DNA of 64,000 nucleotides from Snuella sedimenti (GCF_016428595.1 NZ_JAELVQ010000016.1:43727-107726); one strand, 5' to 3'; positions 42,754-52,041 are shown, counted from the first letter of the stretch. Made by a program: numbers and translations. Notes: a model not told the origin generated them from the letters alone.

Positions 42754-43488
42754 TTATAAAGCATTCTTTATCATGGCCTTGATTTCAGGCACCTTACTTC
42801 TTTTTGCCAATTGCCAAGTAGTTCTTCCTTCAGGATCAAGTAAATCAAGCGGTGCATTGTATTTCAAGGCAAGTTCTACCATGCGAGGATTCTTTGTTTT
42901 GATAGCCTCATGGATTACACATTTTCCATTTTTGCCAACGGCATTTACATTTGCCCCATTTTTAAAATAAAACTCGGCAATATCATATTTTCTGGCACGT
43001 AATGAAATCAACAATGGTGTTTTCATATCGTAAGGAGTAGATTCCATGTCGGCACCATAGCTAAGCAATAATTTAACCAACTCTACGGAACCTCCTTGAG
43101 AAGCATACCTTATAGGTTGCCGGTCTATCGCCCATACTACTTTTGATTTCCAATTTACATCGGCACCTTTTTCCAATAAAATCTTTACACTCTCTACTGA
43201 GTTTGTCATACAGCCCACTACTATGGCAGGCACGCCAGATCTGTTCGGTACGTTTACGTCCACGCCATTACTCAAAAGTAGGTTGACCGCAGTAGTGTCA
43301 TTTTTGAATACAGCCATCCAAAGGGGTGTAAGCCCGTTTCTGGTTTGCTTTTCGATATCTAGGCCGTTCTTGATTTCTTGTTCTAATCTTTGGTGGTCTT
43401 TTTTCTCAAGTAATTCAAAAATATCTTGGCCAAATAGGCTTGAACTAACAAATAGTAAGACAATAGGGATTTTAAGTATACTTCTCAT
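42754..43488 (-). CDS. exported ankyrin-repeat protein
   Basis: A 244-aa protein with a signal peptide (SILKIPIVLLFVSSSLFGQ) and about six ankyrin repeats between residues 35 and 240. Examples are NGLTPLWMAVFKNDTTAVNL, LLLSNGVDVNVPNRSGVPAI and KTKNPRMVELALKYNAPLDL. It likely serves as a periplasmic protein-binding scaffold; the partner is unknown. It sits 131 bases downstream of the truncated EEP-family fragment on the same strand, within the duplicated accessory region. Confidence 0.85.
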   Translation of the reverse strand: MRSILKIPIVLLFVSSSLFGQDIFELLEKKDHQRLEQEIKNGLDIEKQTRNGLTPLWMAVFKNDTTAVNLLLSNGVDVNVPNRSGVPAIVVGCMTNSVESVKILLEKGADVNWKSKVVWAIDRQPIRYASQGGSVELVKLLLSYGADMESTPYDMKTPLLISLRARKYDIAEFYFKNGANVNAVGKNGKCVIHEAIKTKNPRMVELALKYNAPLDLLDPEGRTTWQLAKRSKVPEIKAMIKNAL

Positions 43489-43619
43489 TTTTATATATTT
43501 AGTTTATTAAAGCTAATATTTATACAACCGCTGGTTGAGGTTTTAAAATACTCTTAATTATTATTGGATTAAGATTATGCGAAACCGATTCCAAGAGCTT
43601 TGTATTGTTTTTTAAATTG

Positions 43620-43886
43620 TTATGTTGCTGTAGACGGAAACAGGTCGTATTGTTTCAAAGGAAATGTGCTTCCACAAAATGTATTGTAGGCCATAACTCT
43701 AAGCTTGTCGTTTGTTGGTAAGTCAGGCTCTTTATCAAATTGGCTACCCAACAATGAGTTGGCCTGGCCAACTATATTTAAAATATCATTTTTTTGATAG
43801 TAAAAACATAGCAATACGGTGATGGCAACTAAAAATAATGCATCAAAGAGCGTTTTTAAATGTTTCACCTTTTTATTAGTGTTCAT
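43620..43886 (-). pseudogene. fragment of EEP-superfamily exported protein
   Basis: An 88-aa frame with one N-terminal membrane segment (LKTLFDALFLVAITVLLCFY). Its end, LRVMAYNTFCGSTFPL, matches the start of the catalytic domain in the three full paralogues at 47948-51638 (FRVLAYNTFCGSMFPLDNG). It then runs into an unrelated tail and a stop. More than 250 residues including all later catalytic motifs are missing, so it is a truncated duplicate. It follows the secreted isomerase paralogue by 23 bases. Confidence 0.75.
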
Positions 43887-43909
43887 AATTTAATTCTTTT
43901 TTATAAAAC

Positions 43910-44812
43910 TTACTTTTTTTGCTCTAAATAGCGCTTATAATTGGCTTTTAATCCTTTCCAACATTCCGCTTTTTCCTTAAAGGTACCTGCCGACTCAAAA
44001 AGGAACGGTCCGTCATAGCCAACAGTGACCAGACCATCAATTAGCTCATTCCAATTTATAACTCCCTTTCCTGGCAACCAATGACGTTCGTTGACACGGT
44101 CATAATCTGCTGCATGCATGGTAGCTACATAAGGTCCTATCTCTTCAACAAACTGTTCATGGGTATCATGCAGTAAATGGTTTGTATCAATACATACTTG
44201 CAGGCCTTTAACTTTTAAAAGAAATAACAAATCCTGATTGGTGTTACCGAGACATTCCCTTGGCATGCACTCAATGGTGTATCTGGCGTTATATTTAGCG
44301 GCATGCTTTACCAATTTTTTAAGTGATTTTTTACAGGCTGCTAATTTTGCATCCCTATCCTCATCGGACACATTTCCAAAACCAGGGTGCATAACAAATT
44401 TTTCAAGCTCTAATTTCTTACAGGCATCCATAATTCTAGTGACTTCTTCTATAGCTATTTTTCTTGTAGTCTCATCTGTATGGGAAACATCAATGCCATC
44501 TCCGTAAGGTATGTGTACAGACCATGCATTGATATTGTACTTTTTTAGTAATGGCACTACAAAATCAATTTTAGCTAATATCTTTTGAAGTTCTTCATCG
44601 TTTCTAATCCTTCCAATACCAAACTCAACATCTGTAAATCCTGCATTTTTTAACTCTGCTACTGTCTTTTCGTCCATTTTCATTAGGCTTGTAGACGTAC
44701 CAAGCCGCCAACTTTCAACAGTTTTTATTTTATCGTTTACCGATTTAAAACTAAATGACGAAAACAGTAAAACACTCACTAATAACACCTTAATACATAT
44801 TTTTTTATTCAT
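43910..44812 (-). CDS. secreted sugar phosphate isomerase/epimerase-like TIM-barrel protein
   Basis: A 300-aa protein with an intact signal peptide (NKKICIKVLLVSVLLFSSFS) before the same barrel as the 41342-42193 paralogue. Putative metal-binding positions are conserved: Glu in TIECMPRECLGN, Asp/His in VCIDTNHLLHDTHE, His in TMHAADYDR and Glu in FLFESAGTFKEKAE. Members of this fold act on keto-sugars or inositols. The export signal is unusual for an isomerase and suggests action on extracellular sugars, consistent with the GH95 gene upstream. The substrate is unknown. Confidence 0.87.
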   Translation of the reverse strand: MNKKICIKVLLVSVLLFSSFSFKSVNDKIKTVESWRLGTSTSLMKMDEKTVAELKNAGFTDVEFGIGRIRNDEELQKILAKIDFVVPLLKKYNINAWSVHIPYGDGIDVSHTDETTRKIAIEEVTRIMDACKKLELEKFVMHPGFGNVSDEDRDAKLAACKKSLKKLVKHAAKYNARYTIECMPRECLGNTNQDLLFLLKVKGLQVCIDTNHLLHDTHEQFVEEIGPYVATMHAADYDRVNERHWLPGKGVINWNELIDGLVTVGYDGPFLFESAGTFKEKAECWKGLKANYKRYLEQKK

Positions 44813-44901
44813 AATTACATTTTTTTAGTTGAAATTTATTATTAATTAAATTATTTAAATTCACTATAAGCCAATCGGATTTTTTTAAATATCACTTACT
44901 G

Positions 44902-45040
44902 CCATATCTCATAATCCCTTTATCAGTGCTGAAATCTTCCACTATCCATCTGTCCGTTTTGGTTTACCACATTCTGAAAATTATTCTATCCTTAAATTCA
45001 CGAATCTCTTCTCCTACAATGTAATTCCGATATCAGGATT
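44902..45040 (-). pseudogene. decayed IS3 OrfA relic
   Basis: The plus-strand sequence from CATATCTCATAATCCC to about AATCTCTTCTCCTACA aligns with the OrfA remnant at 42331-42445 at roughly 70-75% by eye. Shared landmarks are CATATCTC, GCTG-AATCT, TTTTGG-TT-CC and CTG-AAAA. It no longer encodes a frame. It occupies the same position upstream of the isomerase paralogue, so gene and remnant were duplicated together. Confidence 0.65.
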
Positions 45041-45381
45041 TATAACATAATACCTACTATTCAAGTACTAAATTAAATTAAGAGCCAAGTAAAATATTTT
45101 TCACTAATATTTATGGTGACTTTTTTGGCAATAAGGGTAGAAATTTTAAGCTTCTCTGATTTTGATTATGGCACAGTACGGTGTGTTACCAAATCACAAG
45201 GTTTTAATTTTTGTAACTTAAGTAATCCAAAGATTAGAGCTATTATTTATTTAAAATTGTATTTAGAAATGCTCAATGACAAGTTATCCCTTTTAAAGGC
45301 TAATGCTATATAGTTTTTTTTATATAACACAAATACTAAATATCTATTTCGCGTCTTTGGTTTTTATATTGAGAACCTACG
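45041..45381. other. gene-free stretch with a segment shared with 51.7 kb
   Basis: No credible gene. About 45081-45157 (AGAGCCAAGTAAAATATTTT ... GGTAGAAATTTTA) resembles 51681-51755 in the leader of the last EEP paralogue. The rest is AT-rich leader of the isomerase-like gene and the region after the GH95 gene. Confidence 0.45.
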
Positions 45382-47766
45382 TTATTTGGATAATCCATTT
45401 AAATTTTCATCTAGTGTTATTACTTCATCAAAGTTCATTTTAATCTGTACTATTTTATCTTTGTAACGTATTTTACAAACACCACTAGTGTTTGATTTAA
45501 TTTTGGCAGATAATAATTTCCCTTCATTCCATTCTATATCAATTGTATAATTACCTCTAGCTTTTAAACCTTTTACTGAACCTTTATCCCAAATCTTAGG
45601 AAGTGCTGGCAATAGATGAACTTCTCCATTTTGTGATTGCAATAGCATTTCGGTTATTCCTGCTGCTGCCCCAAAATTTCCATCAATTTGAAAAGGTGGG
45701 TGAAGGCAAAATAAATTTTTTGCTGTTCTGTATCGTAACATATTTTCTAACAATTTATGTGCTCTATCACCCTTTAAGAATCGAGCCCATAAGTTTATTT
45801 TCCAACCAATACTCCATCCTGTAGCTTTATCTCCTCTAAACTCAAGTGATTTAATAGCGGCATTTGCTAATTTAGGCGTTATTGTAGGATTTATTTGTCT
45901 ACCTGGATATACTCCAAATAGATGCGAAACATGCCTATGCTGGTTTTTTGGGTCATCTCTATCTTCTTTCCATTCTTGTAACTGTCCATATTGTCCTATG
46001 CGGTCTGGACTAATCCTTTTAGACATATTCTCCCATTGTTTTGCAAGATCAAAATCTACTTTTAAAACGGAAGCTGCCTTAGAAGCAAATCGTAAAGCCC
46101 CTCTTGCCATTTGGTGATCCATGGTTGCGCCAACAGAAACTTTACCATGTTCGGGAGACCAAGATGGATTTGAAACTAAAGTGCCATCTTCAGGATCTTC
46201 TACCAAATAATCAGACAAAAATTGTGCTTGACCTTTTAAAATGGGATACCCTATTTCTTTTAGATACTTCTTGTCCATTGTAAATTCATAATGATCCCAA
46301 ATATGTTGCGTTAACCACGCTCCACTCAACGGAAAATATGACCAAAACATATAATTGCCATTATTAGGGGCTGTAAATCCATAAGCATTTGTAGTGATGT
46401 TAGAGTTCCAACCATCTGCATTAAAATATGCTTTTGCAGTTCTTCTTCCTTCTTTACTCAAATTTTCAATAAATTTCAGCATTGGTATATTACATTCACT
46501 TAGGTTTGCTTGTTCTGCATTCCAATAATTCATTTGAAGGTTTATGTTTAAATGATAATCTGCTTGCCATGCAGGAACTATTTCGTTACTCCATATTCCT
46601 TGAAGATTTGCAGGTAAATTGCCTTCTCTAGATGAGCTAATAAGCAAATATCTTCCATAATTATAGTATAATTCCTCTAGTCCTTTATCTATAGGATTTT
46701 TTTCATAGGCTTCTAATCTTTCATCTGTAGGTATATTACTTTTATCTTCTCCATTTAAATTTAGCTTTACTCTGTTGTATATTCTACTGTAATCTGCTAA
46801 GTGATTTTCAAGTAATTTTTGATAGGTTTTTTTAGTAGCTTTTGAGATTGTTTTTCTTGTATTCTTCATTGGATTTTCACCAGAATAGGATGGAGGAGCT
46901 AATTGGTAATCGGTATCTGAACTTAATATAAAGACAACTTCATCTGCTTGTGTTATTTGTATTTCATCACCAACACTTATTACATTTCCTCCCTTTATTT
47001 TCACCTTTATTCTACATACTAAAGGCATATTATTATGCTCTAAATTTCCTTCAAATAGGATCTCATCTTTTAAATAAGTTGTTTTATTCTTATGCGGGGA
47101 ATCCATACTAAAAACGATGTTTTGTTGCCCCGCTTTATTTGCTGAAAACTTTAGAACCATGACTTGGTCTGGATAAGAAACAAAATATCTTCGTGAAAAA
47201 ATGACATCATTATATTTAAAATCGACACCAGATATACCATTACCAATATCTAGAAACCGCTTGTAGTCTGTTACTTTACTTTCCTCTATCCCGGTTTTAA
47301 AATAGCATTCTCCAAAGGTTTGATACTTGCCATAAAATGGATTGTCTATATCACTATTCTCATAAGTTCCTTTTAAATGCTCAGAAGCAAGTGCTTCTGC
47401 TTCATCGTATTTTTTTTCGAAAACCAATTTCCTTATGGCTCGTAAGTGTTCCCAACCACCTGTTTTGTCAGAAGGATGATACCCTCTAACACGAGGACCG
47501 CCCTCCCAAACGGTTTTTTCATTAAATTGAATTCGCTCCTCTTCTATACCTCCAAATATCATTGCTCCAATAGAACCATTTCCAATTGGCAAGGCAAAAT
47601 TCTCCCAAGCTTTATCAGGATTATTTTTATGCCTTCTGTTAAGACTTTCTTTTAACCAACTAGCTTTTCCTTCATTACTAGCAGGTGTATTGTACCATAA
47701 TAGGTTCTCTTGAGCAAAACTTGATGCAAAAAAAAGTGAGAATAGAAATAATTGAAAATATTTCAT
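45382..47766 (-). CDS. glycoside hydrolase family 95 (alpha-L-fucosidase type)
   Basis: A 794-aa exported enzyme with a signal peptide (YFQLFLFSLFFASSFAQ). GH95 hallmarks: ENFALPIGNGSIGAMIFGG (about residues 55-74), RIQFNEKTVWEGGPRVRGYH, PAWQADYHLNINLQMNYWNA with the paired Asn residues, SPEHGKVSVGATMDHQMA, HRHVSHLFGVYPG and PFQIDGNFGAAAGITEML with the catalytic Asp. The family inverts alpha-1,2-fucosyl or galactosyl linkages in algal or host glycans. No susCD pair accompanies it here; its neighbours are the isomerase-like and EEP paralogues on the same strand. Confidence 0.92.
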   Translation of the reverse strand: MKYFQLFLFSLFFASSFAQENLLWYNTPASNEGKASWLKESLNRRHKNNPDKAWENFALPIGNGSIGAMIFGGIEEERIQFNEKTVWEGGPRVRGYHPSDKTGGWEHLRAIRKLVFEKKYDEAEALASEHLKGTYENSDIDNPFYGKYQTFGECYFKTGIEESKVTDYKRFLDIGNGISGVDFKYNDVIFSRRYFVSYPDQVMVLKFSANKAGQQNIVFSMDSPHKNKTTYLKDEILFEGNLEHNNMPLVCRIKVKIKGGNVISVGDEIQITQADEVVFILSSDTDYQLAPPSYSGENPMKNTRKTISKATKKTYQKLLENHLADYSRIYNRVKLNLNGEDKSNIPTDERLEAYEKNPIDKGLEELYYNYGRYLLISSSREGNLPANLQGIWSNEIVPAWQADYHLNINLQMNYWNAEQANLSECNIPMLKFIENLSKEGRRTAKAYFNADGWNSNITTNAYGFTAPNNGNYMFWSYFPLSGAWLTQHIWDHYEFTMDKKYLKEIGYPILKGQAQFLSDYLVEDPEDGTLVSNPSWSPEHGKVSVGATMDHQMARGALRFASKAASVLKVDFDLAKQWENMSKRISPDRIGQYGQLQEWKEDRDDPKNQHRHVSHLFGVYPGRQINPTITPKLANAAIKSLEFRGDKATGWSIGWKINLWARFLKGDRAHKLLENMLRYRTAKNLFCLHPPFQIDGNFGAAAGITEMLLQSQNGEVHLLPALPKIWDKGSVKGLKARGNYTIDIEWNEGKLLSAKIKSNTSGVCKIRYKDKIVQIKMNFDEVITLDENLNGLSK

Positions 47767-47947
47767 ATTAGATAATATATTTCTAGTATTTTAATAAACG
47801 GTAATTTTTAGAGGGTATCAATACCATTATAAACGATAAGGGGGTTCAATATGAACAGTTCAAATCTGTTAAATTTACTAGCCACATAATAGCCTCTTTA
47901 ATCTTTGTTAATTTCTAACTAATATTATTGCGTGCGTACAACAACTT

Positions 47948-49018
47948 CTAATTTTTAACTTCGAAGTCAGATACTACAGGTAAATGATCAAAAGACACTT
48001 CGCCATCAAGTGGTTGATTGGGATCCTTAGCAACATCATTGCGTTTTAATCCAAAACCATCGAGTATTTTTTGATCTAAAATCAGGGTGTTCAATATAAA
48101 GCTATTGGTCATTTCTAATGTGCCACCAGAAAACAGCATATGATCAATTGAACGCCCTGAAATACTTATTGAATCACCTTGAAATATTACAGATCCCCGA
48201 GTAATACGATTATCACCCTCTAATTGATAGGGTCTTCTGTCCTTTAATTTTGGCTCGTACGAATCAGATGCCCCGATTGTTGGGTCAAGGGAGCTAAGGA
48301 TTTTGTAGGGATGGCCATCGTATAAGGTATTATAATCACCTGCTACCAAAACCATTGCATTTGAAGGAACCTCGGGCACTTCTCCCCTCTTAACTTTGTT
48401 GATAAGGTCTACTACAAGTTTGGCGTTCTCAGCGCGTCCTTCAATAGGTGAGGATGGCAAGTGCACATTGAACATTAATAGGTCTTCGTTTGATATGTTA
48501 TCAGGAAGATCAATCAAAACAGCCAAAGAGAGAGCTAATTTCTGAGACCATTTAATTGGATACTTACTAAGCACCAGTTGCCGTTGGACTTTGTTGGAAG
48601 CAGAATACCATTTTCCTGAAGTCATTTCATCAATATACCTCACTATACCAGCTTCGGTTGCCAATGTACTGTCGCGGTGAACCCATGCCTCTTGAATGGA
48701 CATGATATCTGGTTTTAATGCATTGTACAATCTCACAAAATTAGGGATCCTGTTTTTAACATTTTGCCTAGAATTACCTGGGCTTGGGGGGGCGCCATTA
48801 TCCAGTGGAAACATACTGCCACAAAATGTATTGTAAGCCAGTACCCTTAACTTGCCGTCTGGAGAAAGGTCAGACGTGCTTTTCAATGAGGTGTTCGATA
48901 AATTGCTGGGCTGACCATCTTTATTATTGTTATTTTTACAAGAAAATAACACCAAGGAAAATGCTATTAAAAATAATAATAGAACAGAACCTTCTAAATG
49001 ATTGTTTTTTTTATTCAT
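47948..49018 (-). CDS. EEP-superfamily phosphodiesterase/nuclease-like lipoprotein, paralogue 1
   Basis: A 356-aa endonuclease/exonuclease/phosphatase-fold protein. The lipobox FSCKNN follows a hydrophobic core, so it is a lipoprotein. The catalytic set is complete: LAYNTFCGSMFPL (Asn), IMSIQEAWVHRDS (Glu), FNVHLPSSP (His), VAGDYNTLYDG (Asp/Asn), RSIDHMLFSGG and FDHLPVVSDF (final Asp-His). It could be a nuclease, inositol phosphatase or sphingomyelinase-like enzyme. It is the first of three tandem copies on the minus strand, separated by about 170-260 bases, and lies next to the GH95 gene. Confidence 0.85.
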   Translation of the reverse strand: MNKKNNHLEGSVLLLFLIAFSLVLFSCKNNNNKDGQPSNLSNTSLKSTSDLSPDGKLRVLAYNTFCGSMFPLDNGAPPSPGNSRQNVKNRIPNFVRLYNALKPDIMSIQEAWVHRDSTLATEAGIVRYIDEMTSGKWYSASNKVQRQLVLSKYPIKWSQKLALSLAVLIDLPDNISNEDLLMFNVHLPSSPIEGRAENAKLVVDLINKVKRGEVPEVPSNAMVLVAGDYNTLYDGHPYKILSSLDPTIGASDSYEPKLKDRRPYQLEGDNRITRGSVIFQGDSISISGRSIDHMLFSGGTLEMTNSFILNTLILDQKILDGFGLKRNDVAKDPNQPLDGEVSFDHLPVVSDFEVKN

Positions 49019-49277
49019 AAGAAATATGTTTTTATTGAGTAACTCTAATTAAATCTCACGAGGACGAGTAACCATCGAGGTATCAAAACAATGTTAATAA
49101 ATCTGAATGCATTTTTTATACCTTGATTTTTTACATATTCTCTAATTACACCCTTGTTTTGAATATTGTCCAACTGTATTTACATAAAAGCCACAAAACA
49201 AAACTTATATCATATTACCTTAACATCTGGAAATCTTTGAACTCATTGCCTTATTGTAATACTTTTAAAAACCACTT

Positions 49278-50354
49278 TCAATTTTTAATTTCGAAATCAG
49301 ACACTACGGGCAAATGGTCAAAAGATACTCTACCATCAAGTGGTTGATTTGGATCCTTAACAACATCATAGCGCTTTAAACCAAATTTATCGAGTGTTTT
49401 TTGATCTAAAATCAGGGTGTTCAATATAAAACTATTGGTCATTTCAAATGCGCCCCCAGAAAACAGCATATGATCAATTGACCCTCCTGAAATGCTTATT
49501 GATTCACCTTGGATTGTTGCAGAGCCACAAGTAATACGATTATCACCCCCTAATTGATACGGTCTTAGATCTTTTAATTTTGGCTCGTATGAATCAGATG
49601 CCCCGATTGTTGGGTCAAGGGAGCTAAGGATTTTGTAGGAATGGCCATTGTATGAGGTATTATAATCACCTGCTACCAAAACCATTGCATTTGAAGGAAC
49701 CTCGGGCACTTCTCCCCTCTTAACTTTGTTTATGAGGTCTACCACAAGTTTGGCGTTCTCAGCGCGTCCTTCCCGAGGTGAGGATGGCAAGTGCACATTG
49801 AACATTAACAAATCTTCGTTTGATATGTTATCAGGAAGGTCAATCAAAACGGCTAAAGAGAGAGACAGCTTCTTAGACCATTTAATTGGATACTTACTAA
49901 GCACCAGTTGCCTTTGGACTTTGTTGGAAGCAGAATACCATTTTCCCGAAGTCATTTCATCAATATACTTCACTATACCAGCTTCGGTTGCCAATGTACT
50001 GTCGCGGTGAACCCATGCCTCTTGTATGGACATGATATCTGGCTTAAATGCGTTGTACAGTCTTACAAAATTAGGGATCCTGTTTTTAACATTCTGTCTA
50101 GAATTACCAGGGCTTGGGGCGCCACCATTATCTAGGGGAAACATACTGCCACAAAATGTATTGTAAGCCAGTACTCTAAACTTACCGTCTGGAGGTAGTT
50201 CAGATAAGCTTTCCAATGAGATGTTCGATGAATTGTCTAATTGGCTATCTTTATCTTTATTATCGCTTTTTTGATAAGATGATAAAAATAAAGAAAATGC
50301 TATTAAAATTAATAATAGAACAGAACCTTTTAAATGTGTGTTTTTTTTATTCAT
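49278..50354 (-). CDS. EEP-superfamily exported protein, paralogue 2 (lipobox Cys lost)
   Basis: 358 aa from the Met at 50354 (NKKNTHLKGSVLLLIL); an upstream ATG at 50399 would add 15 residues not present in the paralogues. The signal core is kept, but the lipobox Cys is replaced by Tyr (LFLSSYQKSDN against LVLFSCKNNNN), a single TGT to TAT change. It is probably secreted or membrane-held rather than lipidated. All catalytic motifs of paralogue 1 are retained (SIQEAW, NVHLPSSP, GDYNTSYNG, SIDHMLF, FDHLPVVSDF). The protein is about 88% identical to its neighbours by eye. Confidence 0.83.
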   Translation of the reverse strand: MNKKNTHLKGSVLLLILIAFSLFLSSYQKSDNKDKDSQLDNSSNISLESLSELPPDGKFRVLAYNTFCGSMFPLDNGGAPSPGNSRQNVKNRIPNFVRLYNAFKPDIMSIQEAWVHRDSTLATEAGIVKYIDEMTSGKWYSASNKVQRQLVLSKYPIKWSKKLSLSLAVLIDLPDNISNEDLLMFNVHLPSSPREGRAENAKLVVDLINKVKRGEVPEVPSNAMVLVAGDYNTSYNGHSYKILSSLDPTIGASDSYEPKLKDLRPYQLGGDNRITCGSATIQGESISISGGSIDHMLFSGGAFEMTNSFILNTLILDQKTLDKFGLKRYDVVKDPNQPLDGRVSFDHLPVVSDFEIKN

Positions 50355-50567
50355 AATAAATAAGTTTTTATAAGTTATTTTAAATGAACTCCCCTGCAAA
50401 AGTCATCGAAATTCCGTTATTTAGATTTCTGCTTTTACAAAAATCCATTTTAAAGGAACCTCCAATACCGAGTACCAAGAAATTCTTTCTATTAAATAGT
50501 CTTAGATTTACGTCCGAGTAAATACATAAACTTCACTAGTTTTAAGTTGAGTCAACTTAACCATTAA

Positions 50568-51638
50568 TTAATTTTTAATTTCAAAATCAGATACCACGGG
50601 CAAATGGTCAAAATCCACTTCGCCATCAAGTGGTTGATTGGGATCCTTAGCAACATCATTGCGTTTTAAACCAAATTCATCGAGTGTTTTTTGGTCTAAA
50701 ATCAGGGTGTTCAATATAAAACTATTGGTCATTTCAAATGCACCCCCAGAAAACAGCATATGATCAATTGACTCTCCTAAAATATTATTTATTGAATCAC
50801 CTTGGAACGTTGCAGAACCACAAGTAATACGATTATCTCCCTCTAATTGATAGGGTCTTAGATCCTTTAATTTTGGCTCGTACAAATCAGATTCTCCGAT
50901 TGTTGGGTCAAGGGAGCTAAGGATTTTATAAGGATGGCCGTTGTATGAGGTATTATAATCACCAGCTACCAAAACCATCGAGTTTGAAGGAACCTCGGGC
51001 ACTTCTCCCCTCTTAACTTTGTTTATGAGGTCTACCACAAGTTTGGCGTTCTCAGCGCGTCCTTCCCGAGGTGAGGATGGCAAGTGCACATTGAACATTA
51101 ATAGATCTTCTTTTGATATGTTATCAGGAAGATCAATCAAAACGGCTAGTGAGAGAGATAATTTCTGAGACCATTTAATTGGATACTTACTAAGCACCAG
51201 TTGCCTTTGGACTTTGTTGGAAGCAGAATACCATTTTCCCGAAGTCATTTTATCAATATACCTCACTATACCAGCTTCGGTTGCCAATGTACTGTCGCGG
51301 TGAACCCATGCCTCTTGTATGGACATGATATCTGGTTTAAATGCGTTATACAGTCTCACAAAATTTGGGATCCTGTTTTTAACATTCTGACTAGAATTAC
51401 CTGGGCTTGGGGCGCCACCATTATCTAGAGGAAACATACTGCCACAAAATGTATTGTAAGCCAGTACTCTAAACTTACCGTCTGGAGAAAGGTCAGACAT
51501 GCTTTTCAACGAGGTGTCCGATAAACTGTCAGGCTGACCATCTTTATTACTATTATTTTTACAAGAAAATAACACCAAGGAAAATGCTATCAATAATAAT
51601 AGAATAGGGACTTTTGTTTGTTTGAATTTTTTATTCAT
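50568..51638 (-). CDS. EEP-superfamily phosphodiesterase/nuclease-like lipoprotein, paralogue 3
   Basis: 356 aa with a lipoprotein signal (ILLLLIAFSLVLFSC) and the complete EEP catalytic set (AYNTFCGSMFPLDN, SIQEAWVHRD, NVHLPSSP, GDYNTSYNG, SIDHMLF, FDHLPVVSDF). A two-residue insertion is present before SIDHML (NNILGESIDHML). It is the upstream-most copy of the tandem array. Its leader shares a segment with the leader of the isomerase-like gene at 45.1 kb. The function within the EEP fold is not determined by sequence. Confidence 0.85.
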   Translation of the reverse strand: MNKKFKQTKVPILLLLIAFSLVLFSCKNNSNKDGQPDSLSDTSLKSMSDLSPDGKFRVLAYNTFCGSMFPLDNGGAPSPGNSSQNVKNRIPNFVRLYNAFKPDIMSIQEAWVHRDSTLATEAGIVRYIDKMTSGKWYSASNKVQRQLVLSKYPIKWSQKLSLSLAVLIDLPDNISKEDLLMFNVHLPSSPREGRAENAKLVVDLINKVKRGEVPEVPSNSMVLVAGDYNTSYNGHPYKILSSLDPTIGESDLYEPKLKDLRPYQLEGDNRITCGSATFQGDSINNILGESIDHMLFSGGAFEMTNSFILNTLILDQKTLDEFGLKRNDVAKDPNQPLDGEVDFDHLPVVSDFEIKN

Positions 51639-51886
51639 AATAATAAGTCTTGTATATTTTTTTATATTTAATTTAAAAGAGCAAGTAAAGTATTTTTTAT
51701 TAATAACTATGGGGATATTTTTAGCAATGAAGGTAGATATTTTACGAATTATATGCTTCTTTAACTTAAGTCATTGACGAAGTGGTGACGTTTCATCAAT
51801 ATGGGTTCTAATTTGTTAACTTTATTATAGTGGAATTGGATTGGGTGATGGACTTGATAAAAAAGTAATTGAAAACTACCTCCCAA
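51639..51886. other. leader of the EEP array, no gene
   Basis: AT-rich DNA. Positions 51681-51755 resemble 45081-45157. It runs into the sigma-factor relic on the other strand. No promoter boxes could be fixed with confidence. Confidence 0.4.
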
Positions 51887-52033
51887 ATGCAAAGAGGTAT
51901 TTTATTAAGCAAAAAAGAAGGTTTAACCTACACTGAAATAACCAAATACCTTAACGTTTCTGTGAAAACAGTTGAGAGCCAACTTGGTATAGCTTTTTTT
52001 CTATTATTTGAAAAAGAATTGCTGTTAAAATAG
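51887..52033 (+). pseudogene. relic of an ECF sigma factor (region 4), frameshifted
   Basis: The plus-strand frame ends MQRGILLSKKEGLTYTEITK then YLNVSVKTVESQLGIAFFLL and a stop at 52031-52033. This is the helix-turn-helix of sigma region 4 of Bacteroidota ECF factors. Just upstream the matching motif IENYLPNAKRYF lies in a different frame (from about 51869), so a frameshift separates them, and regions 2 and 3 are absent. It may be the remains of the regulator of the adjacent EEP/GH95 region. Confidence 0.7.
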
Positions 52034-52041
52034 AAGGTTGT

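Noticed and set aside
45113..45313. 66-codon plus-strand frame in the gap before the GH95 gene
   Set aside because: It has no family features, and its DNA overlaps a segment that recurs non-coding at 51.7 kb, so it is probably chance.
49123..49347. 74-codon plus-strand frame between EEP paralogues
   Set aside because: It overlaps the end of paralogue 2 on the other strand and has no homologous frame in the other EEP gaps.
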